Shown piece after piece: positions 44,479-52,651 of a DNA stretch of 64,000 bases (positions within the stretch are counted from its first letter, which is position 1; each line of letters opens with the position of its first letter). Origin of the DNA: Crossiella sp. CA-258035 (lineage in GTDB: Bacteria > Actinomycetota > Actinomycetes > Mycobacteriales > Pseudonocardiaceae). The notes under the pieces are model-generated. The model had not been told where the DNA came from and ran no database searches. It saw only the letters and a list, made by a program, of their open reading frames with translations. The stretch lies in contig NZ_CP116413.1 in assembly GCF_030064675.1 (NCBI RefSeq), positions 3,132,001 to 3,196,000 on the forward strand, given 5' to 3'. The translations under genes and the position numbers were made by a program.

Positions 44479-45237
44479 CAACAGCGGCAGCAGGTCGGCC
44501 GGGGCCTCCACGTGCGCGTTGTGGCCCCGGCCCGGCAGGATCACCGGATCGTCGAGGAGCGCCCTGAGGTGCTCGGCCGGGCTCATCGGGTCGTGCTCGC
44601 CCGCGGCCAGGACCGTGCGGCACTTCGCGGTGGCCAGCAGGCCGGGCAGGTCCGGCGCGCCCACGGCGAAGGCCCGCTGGTCGAAGGCCAGCCGCCAGCC
44701 GCCGTCGGCGTGCACGTAGTCGGTGGCGACCAGGCCGCCGCCGTTGGTGGCCACCAGGCCGGTGCGCACCGCGCGGGAGTCCTCGGCGACCAGGCCGAGC
44801 AGGCCGGAGACCTTCAGGTGCCGGTCCACGGCCTCGGCGCGGGTGTCGAACTCCCTGGCCGGTTTCGCGGCCAGCGCGGCCGCCTTGGCCAGCTCCGCCG
44901 GCGCCCAGCGCACCTTGACGCCCAGCCCGATCGCGGCGGCCACCGGCACGCCGAACCAGCCCGAGGCCAGGGTCAGCGCCAGCACCCCGCCGAGGGAGTG
45001 GCCGAGCAGGACTACCGACCGGTCGGTCGGGAGCCGGTCGGCGACCGCGGCGGCCATGCCGCCGAAGGTGTAGCGGGGCAGGTGCTCGGCGGCGCCGTGT
45101 CCTGGCAGGTCAGGGGCCATCCAGTCGCCTGGCCAGTGCGCGGGCAGCAGCTCGTCCAGGCCGTCCCATACCGCGCCGGTCGCGCCGAGGCCGTGCAGCA
45201 GCACCAGCAGCGGGCCGTCGTCGTGCGTGTCTCCCAT
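44443..45237 (-). CDS. Alpha/beta hydrolase
   Basis: 264 residues from the ATG at 45237. Oxyanion motif LLHGLGATGAVWD, Ser nucleophile in LLGHSLGGVLAL, acid in AAGEHDPMSP, His in PGRGHNAHVEAP. Substrate unknown. The start is 46 bases from the P450 start on the other strand, so they share a bidirectional promoter. Confidence 0.9.
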   Translation of the reverse strand: MGDTHDDGPLLVLLHGLGATGAVWDGLDELLPAHWPGDWMAPDLPGHGAAEHLPRYTFGGMAAAVADRLPTDRSVVLLGHSLGGVLALTLASGWFGVPVAAAIGLGVKVRWAPAELAKAAALAAKPAREFDTRAEAVDRHLKVSGLLGLVAEDSRAVRTGLVATNGGGLVATDYVHADGGWRLAFDQRAFAVGAPDLPGLLATAKCRTVLAAGEHDPMSPAEHLRALLDDPVILPGRGHNAHVEAPADLLPLLSDVHAEVVARG

Positions 45238-45283
45238 GGCCGAGATCCTGCCGGAAACCCGCCGCGCCGGTAAGAATCCATCC

Positions 45284-46582
45284 GTGGCCGATGCGACCGA
45301 GGTGATCTTCAACCCGGACACCTACCTGACCGGGGTGCCGCACGCCGAGCTGGCTGAGCTGCGGGCACGGTCGGCGGTGGTGTGGGTGCCCGAGCCCGCG
45401 GTGGACCGCTGGCCAGCCGGGCCGGGGTTCTGGGCGGTGCTGCGGCACGCCGAGGTCAAACAGGTGCTGCGCGATCCCAGGGTGTTCTCCTCCCAGCTGG
45501 GCGCCACTCAGATCCGGGACCCGGCCACGCCCGCGGACCTGGCCTACGTGCGGCGGATGATGCTCAACCTGGACCCGCCGGAGCACGCCCGGCTGCGCAC
45601 CCTGCTGGCCAAGGCGTTCACGCCGAGGACCATCGCCCGGCTGGAGCACCGCATCCAGGGCTGGGCGCACGAGCTGGTCGCGGCGGTGGCCGGGCGGGGG
45701 GAGTGCGACTTCGCCAAGGAGGTGGCCGCCGACCTGCCGCTGCTCACCCTGGCCGAGGTCTTCGGCGTGCCGAGGGAGGACCGCTGGCTGATGTTCGACT
45801 GGAGCAACCGCGCCATCGGCTACCAGGACCCCGAGTACGCGGTCAGCGCCCGGGTCGACGGCAGCGGCTCCAGCCCGATGGCCCGGGAAGCCCTGGCGCT
45901 GCGGCCGGTGCCCGATGAGCACGGCCGGGTGCCGGACCCGCGCACCCGCGCCGGGATGCCGGACCTGTACGCCTACGCGCGGGCCCTCGGCGAGCACAAG
46001 CGGCGCAACCCGGGCGAGGACGTGATGAGCAACCTGATGCGGCACGGCGACTCGGTGAGCATCGAGGAGTTCGAGAACCTGTTCTGGCTGTTCTCGGTGG
46101 CGGGCAACGAGACCCTGCGCAACGGCATCCCGGGCGGCCTCATCGCGCTCATGTCCAATGTGGACGAATACCGCCGGGTGCTGGCGGACCGGTCACTGCT
46201 GCCGGGGCTGGTGGAGGAGATGCTGCGCTGGTGGACGCCGGTGATGCACTTCCGCCGAACGGCCACTGTGGACACCCGGTTGGGCGGAGTGGACATCGCG
46301 GCGGGGGAGAAGGTGGTGGTGTGGTTCAGCTCGGCGAACCGGGACGAGCGGGTCTTCGCCGAGCCGGACCGGTTCGACCCTGCCCGGCAGCCGAACGACC
46401 AGCTGAGCTTCGGGCACGGGCCGCACTTCTGCCTGGGCGCGCACCTGGCGCGGGTGCAGCTGCGGGCGATGTTCACCGCGGTGTTCGACCAGCTGGGCGA
46501 GGTCGAGCTGGCGGGCGAGCCGGTGCGGCTGCGCTCGAACTTCCAGAACGGCGTGAAGCGGCTGCCGATCCGGTGGGGCTAG
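45284..46582 (+). CDS. Cytochrome P450
   Basis: 432 residues from the GTG at 45284; a longer frame to 45227 would overlap the divergent hydrolase start. I-helix VAGNETLRNGIPGG, K-helix EEMLRW (Glu-x-x-Arg), and heme loop FGHGPHFCLGAHLA with Cys383 as the axial ligand. The start FNPDTYLTGVPH resembles soluble actinobacterial P450s of the CYP125/CYP142 or linalool-hydroxylase groups. No ferredoxin or reductase gene is adjacent. Confidence 0.93.
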   Translation: MADATEVIFNPDTYLTGVPHAELAELRARSAVVWVPEPAVDRWPAGPGFWAVLRHAEVKQVLRDPRVFSSQLGATQIRDPATPADLAYVRRMMLNLDPPEHARLRTLLAKAFTPRTIARLEHRIQGWAHELVAAVAGRGECDFAKEVAADLPLLTLAEVFGVPREDRWLMFDWSNRAIGYQDPEYAVSARVDGSGSSPMAREALALRPVPDEHGRVPDPRTRAGMPDLYAYARALGEHKRRNPGEDVMSNLMRHGDSVSIEEFENLFWLFSVAGNETLRNGIPGGLIALMSNVDEYRRVLADRSLLPGLVEEMLRWWTPVMHFRRTATVDTRLGGVDIAAGEKVVVWFSSANRDERVFAEPDRFDPARQPNDQLSFGHGPHFCLGAHLARVQLRAMFTAVFDQLGEVELAGEPVRLRSNFQNGVKRLPIRWG

Positions 46583-46794
46583 GCCGTCGTCGCGACGCCG
46601 CCGCTGGGTGCGGGCATGCAGGTCTGGTGGATGCCGTGCCGGAACAGCACCGTCGGGTACGGGTCCCGGGCGGCGTCGCTGGGGTGGTACACGTGCCCGG
46701 CCAGCTCCACCGGCTTGCCGAACTCCGGTGGCTGATAGGCGGTGTCGCCCAGTGACGGGCAAACGACTTGTCCTTGGCAAGGTGTCGCCAGCAC
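46579..46794 (-). pseudogene. Remnant of an alpha/beta hydrolase (N-terminal fragment)
   Basis: A 71-codon frame containing YQPPEFGKPVELAGHVYHP and PYPTVLFRHGIHQTC, the first strands and oxyanion HG motif of a secreted lipase-like hydrolase, then ending after about 14 more residues. The signal peptide, nucleophile elbow and remaining domain are missing. The 3' end overlaps the P450 stop. It reads as a decayed gene cut off on both sides. Confidence 0.55.
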
Positions 46795-46800
46795 GGTTCG

Positions 46801-47061
46801 TCAGTCCAGGCAGAACAGCTTGACCTTGGCCGTGCCCACCACCCCGGGCTGGTAGGCGTCCACGAATGTCCGGGCCTGCTGCTCCTCGGCGAAGTAGAGG
46901 CGGACCCCTTGGTACTCCGCCTGGGGATCCAGCCGCAATGGACCGGTCATGTCCGGCTCACAGAAGGGCCCCACGGCGGGCGCGTACTTCTGCGCCTTCA
47001 GCGAGTTCTCCGCCTGCGTCATCCGCTCGCGACCCTGGGCTGACACCTGGTTGTTCTGCAC
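46801..47061 (-). CDS. Hypothetical protein with uncertain start
   Basis: 86 residues from the GTG at 47061 (QNNQVSAQGRERMTQAEN...GVRLYFAEEQQARTFVDAY). The same frame upstream, to about 47183, reads protein-like (QYFPPAIAANQLKHG, TYWGVYVTVVRV) but has no ATG, GTG or TTG start. The true N-terminus may be further upstream in a gene damaged by a frameshift, or use a rare start. The fold resembles small SPOR-like sensor domains; not certain. Confidence 0.45.
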   Translation of the reverse strand: MQNNQVSAQGRERMTQAENSLKAQKYAPAVGPFCEPDMTGPLRLDPQAEYQGVRLYFAEEQQARTFVDAYQPGVVGTAKVKLFCLD

Positions 47062-47182
47062 GCGGACAACGGTGACGTAGACGCCCCAGTAGGTTCCGCC
47101 GTGCTTGAGCTGGTTCGCCGCGATGGCGGGCGGGAAGTATTGCCTGTCGAAGGGGCGTTCATCCGGATCATCGAGGCCGGGC

Positions 47183-47569
47183 CTAGTCGATCCGCTGGCT
47201 GACCGTGCCCGCCGCGCAGCTGTTCACGGTGACCCTGGGCGTGTCCTTGCCGGCCTGCACGCCGAGCTTGCAGCGCAGCGCGCCCTCGGCGGCCGGCAGC
47301 AGCTTGGCCTCCACCTGGAGCACCGTGCCGTCCGGCACCACCTGGGCGTGCGGGCCCTCGCCGACCCGCAGCGTCTGGGTGAGCCGGATCTCGACCTTGC
47401 CGTCGGTGTTCTTGCCGGTGCGCTCCGCCGTGGCCTCACCCTGGCGGACCGGCGCGCCGCTCAGGTCGGTCATGATGCCGCGGATGAAGTAGCCTGCCGC
47501 GCCGATGGCGGCAACGCAGCAGGTCAGCAGCAGGATGTCCCGAGTTCGTTTCCCCACGACATCCACCAT
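47183..47569 (-). CDS. Membrane-anchored hypothetical protein, 128 residues
   Basis: A short basic start (VGKRTRD), one membrane helix (about residues 11-30) and an outside domain of about 95 residues rich in beta strands with two Cys (LRCKLG, NSCAAG). No ribosome-binding site is clear. It lies just upstream of the preceding entry on the same strand. Function unknown. Confidence 0.6.
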   Translation of the reverse strand: MVDVVGKRTRDILLLTCCVAAIGAAGYFIRGIMTDLSGAPVRQGEATAERTGKNTDGKVEIRLTQTLRVGEGPHAQVVPDGTVLQVEAKLLPAAEGALRCKLGVQAGKDTPRVTVNSCAAGTVSQRID

Positions 47570-47669
47570 GCGGCAGCGGCGGCGCGTCCGGCTCGGACTT
47601 TTGGCCAAGGTCACTCGGCCGACTGGCCAGAGCCGGGCGCACCGCCGGTGGCCGACCGGTCGCGCTGGG

Positions 47670-49451
47670 TCAGCTCACGTGCGCCGAGCCGAGCCAGGCC
47701 TCGTCGATCCGCAGCTGCTTGTGCCGCTTGCCGTCGCTGGCCGCGGCCCAGGTGCTGACCACCTCCAGGCGGACGTGCCGGGCCGTGGTCTGCGGGATGT
47801 CCACAAAGGACACGCCGCGGTGGCTGGGCAGCTGGCCGGAGGCCACCGGGGAACCCCAGTTGGCGCCGTCGTCACTGACGTAGACCCGGTAGTCCTTGAT
47901 CCGGGCGGACTGCTCGGTGGCCGAGCGGGCGTAGCTGACCGAGTCCTCCCGCTGGTTCAGCGCCAGGTAGCGCACCGGCTTGCGCGCGCCCAGGTCGAAG
48001 CGCAGGGACACCGGGGTGGTCTTGTCGCTGTCCCAGTAGGTCCCGGGGTTGCCGTCGTTGAGCAGTGCGGGGCCGTGGCCGGTGGCCGAGGCGGAGGCGG
48101 TCACGGTGACCGAGCCCGCCGGGTGCACGCCGGTGCGGCCGCCGGTGTCCACCCGGAAGACCGTGTCGTACTGGTCCCAGTCGGTGACGCCGGTCAGGGT
48201 GAGGGAACCGTTGGCCTGGCTGAACTTCACCGGCGCGCCGGTGCGCAGGTTGGTCACCTTGAGCACCCGGTAGCCGTTGTCCCGCAAGCGGAGTGTGCTG
48301 CCGGAGGGGCGGGTGAGCGTGTGGATGTAGTGCCGGTCCGGGTTGTCCTTGGCCACCGTGGTGACGCCGTGCGCGCCGTCGTTCCAGAACCCCGGCTTCA
48401 GCCCGCCGTGGCCGTAGCCGCCGCCGTGCACGCCGTGGATGGACTCGCGGATCCGGTCGAAGTAGCTCTTGAGGAAGTTGTTGAACGCCGCCTGCTTGGC
48501 CGGGAACTTCCCGTTCACCATGGCGGTCTCGGCCATCAGCGCCTTGACGTCGGAGCCCAGGTTGGTCACGTAGCGGCCGATGGTCAGCTGGTGGTCCACT
48601 GCCGAGTCGGAGCCGTTGTACCACCAGGGGCCGGTGGAGGGCAGTTTGAAACAGGCCTCGATCAGCCGGGGCGCGGCGGTGTAGACCGCCTGCGGGTAGT
48701 CGTAGTCCGGGGACATGCCGGTCTTCTGCTCGTTGCTGATCGTGTCCATGATCGGCGTGTCCTCGTTGTTGTTGCTGAGCAGGAAGTGCGGCCGTTCCTT
48801 GCGCACCCGCTCGTAGAGGCCGTTGCGCTCCCAGTAGGCGTTGTCGTTGTCGATCCAGAACCCGGCCAGGTCCGGATACCGTTGCGCCACCTCGACGATG
48901 CTGTCGTAGCTGTACTCGCCGAAGCCGTCCCTGGTGGTGATGTCCACGTTGCGGCCCTTGTAGCGGGAGTAGGCGGCCGAGTCCAGCCAGCTGCCCGAGG
49001 GCCTGCCTTCCTGGTGCCACTGCGGATCGTCGGTCATGTACATGATGACCTTCATGTCCCGCTTGCCCGCCGCGTCCAGCAGCTCGCGGACGAAGTCCCG
49101 TTTGGTGGCGCAGCTGCCGGGCACCTTGGACGGCCAGGCCTTGCCGTAGCCCAGCCTGCTGTGGAAGGAGGCCAGCACCAGATAGTGGGCGTGCAGCTTC
49201 TGTGCCTCGGTGATCCAGTAGTCCGGGCTCCAGCCACCGGCGGTGATCGCGTTCTCCCAGGCGGAACAGCTGGTGTAGCCGGGCGCGGTGCGCATGCCCC
49301 AGTGCAGGAACAGCCCGGCGGTGGAGGCACGCAGCCAGTCCTGGCGCGGGTGCACCACCTCGGCGGCGGCCGGGGTCACCCCGACGCCGAGCAGGGCGAG
49401 CACGGAGAACAGGACGACGATGGCGGAACATCGCCGGACGGGTGTCGACAT
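47670..49451 (-). CDS. Secreted GH29 alpha-L-fucosidase-like enzyme with C-terminal F5/8 type C (CBM32-like) domain
   Basis: 593 residues. Signal peptide about 30 residues (ALLGVGVTPAAAE). The GH29 barrel follows (GLFLHWGMRTAPGY, ASFHSRLGYGK, GFWIDNDNAYW with probable nucleophile Asp). After a small beta domain (390-440), residues about 440-590 form a discoidin-like sugar-binding module (SASATGHGPALLNDGNPGTYW). GAGGAGG lies 6 bases before the ATG. It would remove fucose from exported glycans. The 280 bp upstream contain an AT-rich patch around 49545-49570 (TATCGATA) that may hold the promoter. Confidence 0.88.
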   Translation of the reverse strand: MSTPVRRCSAIVVLFSVLALLGVGVTPAAAEVVHPRQDWLRASTAGLFLHWGMRTAPGYTSCSAWENAITAGGWSPDYWITEAQKLHAHYLVLASFHSRLGYGKAWPSKVPGSCATKRDFVRELLDAAGKRDMKVIMYMTDDPQWHQEGRPSGSWLDSAAYSRYKGRNVDITTRDGFGEYSYDSIVEVAQRYPDLAGFWIDNDNAYWERNGLYERVRKERPHFLLSNNNEDTPIMDTISNEQKTGMSPDYDYPQAVYTAAPRLIEACFKLPSTGPWWYNGSDSAVDHQLTIGRYVTNLGSDVKALMAETAMVNGKFPAKQAAFNNFLKSYFDRIRESIHGVHGGGYGHGGLKPGFWNDGAHGVTTVAKDNPDRHYIHTLTRPSGSTLRLRDNGYRVLKVTNLRTGAPVKFSQANGSLTLTGVTDWDQYDTVFRVDTGGRTGVHPAGSVTVTASASATGHGPALLNDGNPGTYWDSDKTTPVSLRFDLGARKPVRYLALNQREDSVSYARSATEQSARIKDYRVYVSDDGANWGSPVASGQLPSHRGVSFVDIPQTTARHVRLEVVSTWAAASDGKRHKQLRIDEAWLGSAHVS

Positions 49452-49731
49452 CAGGTGCCTCCTCGGCGCGGCGGGTGCGGTTCAGGGGTACCGGCGGGCG
49501 TGGCGATGGGCAAGAGGTCATCGGATGTCTGGGCCGGAAAGGGCGCATTGTGTATCGATATAGTGCGATCGGAGGGGGCTGGACAGCCGAGGTTTCACCG
49601 GATCGGCGGGGCTCGCGGCTCCGGGGGAGTTCAGGGGCAACCCCGAGGTGAAGTCCCGGCCGGGCAGGTGATGCTGCACTGGTAGGCCATTCGGGCTATT
49701 CGTTGTGGACACAGGAAGTCGAGGCGTGCTG

Positions 49732-50313
49732 ATGCCACCCATGTCTGATGAGCAGGTACAGCGGGAGCTGGTGGAGATGCGGATCTTCGCCGCGGCCTAC
49801 CGGGCCGCTGAGATCGCGGGCACGCCGGTGGAGGAGGTCTCCCACGCGGGCTGGCGCGCGGGGGCCAGGTTCGGGGCCGGTACCGACCGGGGAGAGGTGA
49901 TGATCCGGAACGAGTCCGGCGTGGACGGCACCTGCGTCTTCCGTGGCGAGCAGGACACCCTGTTCACCATCCTGTCCACCGGGTTCGGCGGGGACTTCAC
50001 CGAGCGCCCGTACGTGATCATGGGCAGGGCGCCCGCGGTGACCGGGACCCTCGCCCCGGAGGCGGCCAGGCTGGAGCTGGTCAGTGAGGACGGCACGGTC
50101 CACCCGGCCCACGTCGCGGCGGGCACCTTCGCGGTGGACCTCGACCTGAGCCGGACCAGGGTGGTCGACACCGCGCCGCCGGAGGAGCGGCTGGACGCGA
50201 TGTGGGCGGGTTCAGCCGAGGCGGCCGAGCGGCTGCGCGCGTGCACGCTCCGGGTGTTCGACGGCTCCGGTGTCCTGCTCTACGAGGGACCGGCGATCAG
50301 CAACGAGGCCTAA
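49732..50313 (+). CDS. Hypothetical protein, 193 residues
   Basis: Start ATG at 49732 chosen for GAGG about 8 bases upstream; ATG 49741 and GTG 49705 are alternatives. N-terminal helix (EQVQRELVEMRIFAAAYRAAE) followed by a mainly beta domain (GEVMIRNESGVDGTCVFRG...TFAVDLDLSRTRVVD). No signal peptide or membrane helix. I do not recognise the family. Confidence 0.7.
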   Translation: MPPMSDEQVQRELVEMRIFAAAYRAAEIAGTPVEEVSHAGWRAGARFGAGTDRGEVMIRNESGVDGTCVFRGEQDTLFTILSTGFGGDFTERPYVIMGRAPAVTGTLAPEAARLELVSEDGTVHPAHVAAGTFAVDLDLSRTRVVDTAPPEERLDAMWAGSAEAAERLRACTLRVFDGSGVLLYEGPAISNEA

Positions 50314-50353
50314 TCGGTTGGTGAGCCCGCGGACCGTGAGGCATCCTTGAGGT

Positions 50354-50779
50354 ATGGCCGAGGACCTGCGGGTTAACGCCGCGCTGGTGATCCCCGGCGC
50401 GGAGCTGAGTGAACGGTTCTCCAGGTCCTCCGGGCCTGGCGGACAGGGCGTCAACACCGCCGACAGCCGGGTGGAGCTGTCCTTCGACGTGGTGGAGTCG
50501 CGGGCGCTGCCCGAGCACCTCCGGCGGCGCGCGCTGGCCCGGCTGGCCGCGCGGCTGGTGGACGGCGTGGTCACCATCGCGGCCTCGGAGTACCGGACCC
50601 AGCTGGCCAACCGCAAGGCGGCCAGGGAACGGCTGGCCAGCCTGCTGCGGGACGCGGTGCTGCCGCCCGCCCCGCCGCGCCGGGCCACCAAGCCCAGCCG
50701 GGGAGCCAGGGAACGGCGGCTGAGCGCCAAGCACCAGCGCGGGGCGTTGAAGCGGGACCGGCGCGCGACGGGGGACTGA
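50354..50779 (+). CDS. arfB: ArfB-type peptidyl-tRNA hydrolase (ribosome rescue)
   Basis: 141 residues. The release-factor GGQ motif is present in SSGPGGQGVNTADSRVELSF, and the C-terminus is a basic tail (ATKPSRGARERRLSAKHQRG) that enters the mRNA channel of stalled ribosomes. It frees peptides from non-stop ribosomes. It lacks the codon-recognition domain of RF1/RF2, as expected. Confidence 0.93.
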   Translation: MAEDLRVNAALVIPGAELSERFSRSSGPGGQGVNTADSRVELSFDVVESRALPEHLRRRALARLAARLVDGVVTIAASEYRTQLANRKAARERLASLLRDAVLPPAPPRRATKPSRGARERRLSAKHQRGALKRDRRATGD

Positions 50780-50807
50780 GGTCACGTACTGCTCCTCGGC
50801 TTTTCGG

Positions 50808-50818
50808 CATACGATATG
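50808..50818. promoter_or_regulatory. CATACNGTATG-type operator over the moaA promoter
   Basis: CATACGATATG, one mismatch from the palindrome found perfectly at 55172-55182 and 57071-57081; with flanks it is GCATAC-G-ATATGC. It covers TACGAT (50810-50815), which is placed as the -10 box for a leaderless moaA transcript starting at 50822. Confidence 0.65.
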
Positions 50819-50821
50819 CAG

Positions 50822-51820
50822 ATGACCGGGCTTGGGTTGCTGGACTCGTTTGGCCGAGTCGCGACAGACCTGCGAGTTTCCCTCATCGACAAGTGCAACC
50901 TGCGCTGCACCTACTGCATGCCCGCCGAGGGCCTGGACTGGCTGGCGAAGCCGGAGTTGTTGACCGGCGCGGAGTTCGTCCGGCTCATCGGCATCGCGGT
51001 GCATGAGCTCGGCGTCACCGATGTCCGGTTCACCGGCGGGGAACCGTTGCTGCGCCGGGACTTGCCGGAGATCGTGGCCGGGGTGGCCGCGTTGACGCCC
51101 CGGCCGCGGATCGCGCTGACCACCAACGGCATCGGACTCGCCAAGGTCGCGGACGCGCTCGCGGCGGCGGGGCTGGACCGGGTGAACGTCTCGCTGGACA
51201 CCTTGCGGGCGGAGCGTTTCGCCCGGATCACCCGGCGGGACCGGCTGCCCGACGTGCTGGCCGGACTGCGCGCCGCCCAGCAGGCCGGGCTGGGCCCGGT
51301 GAAGGTGAACTCGGTGCTGCTGCGCGGGATCAACGAGGACGAGGCCGCGCCACTGCTGCGGTTCTGCCTGGCCGCCGGCTACCAGCTGCGCTTCATCGAG
51401 CAGATGCCGCTTGACCCGCAGCACGGCTGGGACCGGTCGGCGATGGTGACCGCCGAGGAGATCCTCGGCCTGTTGCGGCAGGACTTCGAGCTGACCCCGG
51501 AACCGGGGGAGCGAGGCTCGGCACCGGCGGAACGCTGGCTGGTCAACGGTGGACCGGACACCGTGGGCGTGATCGGCTCGGTGACCCGGCCGTTCTGCGC
51601 CGACTGCGCGCGCACCCGGCTCACCGCCGACGGCCAGGTCCGGTCCTGCCTGTTCGCGCACACCGAGACCGACCTGCGCGCCGCGCTGCGCGGCGGGGCC
51701 GGGGACGCCGAGCTGGCCGAGCTGTGGCGGAAAGCCATGTGGGCCAAGCCGGCCGGGCACGGCATCGACCGGCCGGAGTTCGCCCAGCCGGACCGGCCGA
51801 TGAGCGCGATCGGCGGCTAG
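50822..51820 (+). CDS. moaA: MoaA, GTP 3',8-cyclase (molybdenum cofactor synthesis)
   Basis: 332 residues. Radical-SAM cluster Cys25-x3-Cys29-x2-Cys32 (CNLRCTYC), second cluster in [10 protein letters not shown] with a later Cys in RSCLFA, and the essential C-terminal Gly-Gly. It makes the cyclic pyranopterin precursor from GTP. The ATG at 50822 is chosen because the -10 box TACGAT ends 6 bases upstream; the in-frame ATG at 50816 lies inside the promoter. Lying beside fdhD and fdh genes, it could supply cofactor for formate dehydrogenase. Stop overlaps the convergent fdhD stop. Confidence 0.96.
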   Translation: MTGLGLLDSFGRVATDLRVSLIDKCNLRCTYCMPAEGLDWLAKPELLTGAEFVRLIGIAVHELGVTDVRFTGGEPLLRRDLPEIVAGVAALTPRPRIALTTNGIGLAKVADALAAAGLDRVNVSLDTLRAERFARITRRDRLPDVLAGLRAAQQAGLGPVKVNSVLLRGINEDEAAPLLRFCLAAGYQLRFIEQMPLDPQHGWDRSAMVTAEEILGLLRQDFELTPEPGERGSAPAERWLVNGGPDTVGVIGSVTRPFCADCARTRLTADGQVRSCLFAHTETDLRAALRGGAGDAELAELWRKAMWAKPAGHGIDRPEFAQPDRPMSAIGG

Positions 51821-52650
51821 CCCACCGGTTCCAACAGTCGTTCGGCTCCGGTGTAGACGTTCATCGACGTGCCGCGCAGGAAGCCGATCACGGTCAGGCC
51901 GGTCTCCTCGGCCAGCTCGACCGCGAGCGAGGACGGGGCGGACACCGCGACCAGGGCGGGAATGCCGCCCATCACCGCCTTCTGCGCCAGCTCGAAGCTG
52001 GCCCGGCCGGAGACCAGCAGGATGGTCTCGCGCAGCGGCAGCCGGTCCTGCAACAGCGCCCAGCCCAGCAGCTTGTCCACCGCGTTGTGGCGACCCACGT
52101 CCTCCCGCACCGCCAGCAGCTCACCGTCCACTGTGCACAGTGCGGCCGCGTGCAGGCCGCCGGTGCGCTCGAACAGCAGCTGGGACTCGCGCAGCCGGTC
52201 GGGCAGGGCGCGCAGCACCGAGGGGTCGAGCCGGATCGGGTCCTCGCGGATGCTCCAGCGGGCCACCGTGCGCACCGCGTCCAGGCTGGCCTTGCCGCAC
52301 ACCCCGCAGGAGGAGGTGGTGTAGACGTTGCGCGCCAAGGAGAACTCGCTGACCGGGACGTGCGCGGCCAGGGTGACGTCCAGGACGTTGTAGGTGTTGC
52401 CGCCCTCGGTCCTCGCGCCGGGACAGTAGGCGATGCCCGCGAGGTCACCGGCCGCGCCGACCACGCCCTCGCTGACCAGGAAACCCGCGGCCAGCTCGAA
52501 GTCGTGGCCGGGCGTGCGCATGGTGATCGACAGCGGCGCGCCGTTGAGGCGGATCTCCAGCGGCTCCTCCACCACCAGGTCGTCCAGGCGGCGGGTGCGG
52601 GTGTCCGCGCGCAGGCGGGTGATCATGCGGCGGGCGATGCGGCGGCCCAT
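51817..52650 (-). CDS. fdhD: FdhD, sulfurtransferase for formate dehydrogenase
   Basis: 277 residues. Conserved [11 protein letters not shown] with the Cys-x-x-Cys that accepts sulfur, [18 protein letters not shown] and [11 protein letters not shown] motifs. It adds sulfur to the molybdenum cofactor and is required for formate dehydrogenase activity. It follows the NuoE/NuoF-like gene by one base, so they are one transcript. Confidence 0.96.
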   Translation of the reverse strand: MGRRIARRMITRLRADTRTRRLDDLVVEEPLEIRLNGAPLSITMRTPGHDFELAAGFLVSEGVVGAAGDLAGIAYCPGARTEGGNTYNVLDVTLAAHVPVSEFSLARNVYTTSSCGVCGKASLDAVRTVARWSIREDPIRLDPSVLRALPDRLRESQLLFERTGGLHAAALCTVDGELLAVREDVGRHNAVDKLLGWALLQDRLPLRETILLVSGRASFELAQKAVMGGIPALVAVSAPSSLAVELAEETGLTVIGFLRGTSMNVYTGAERLLEPVG

Positions 52651-52651
52651 G

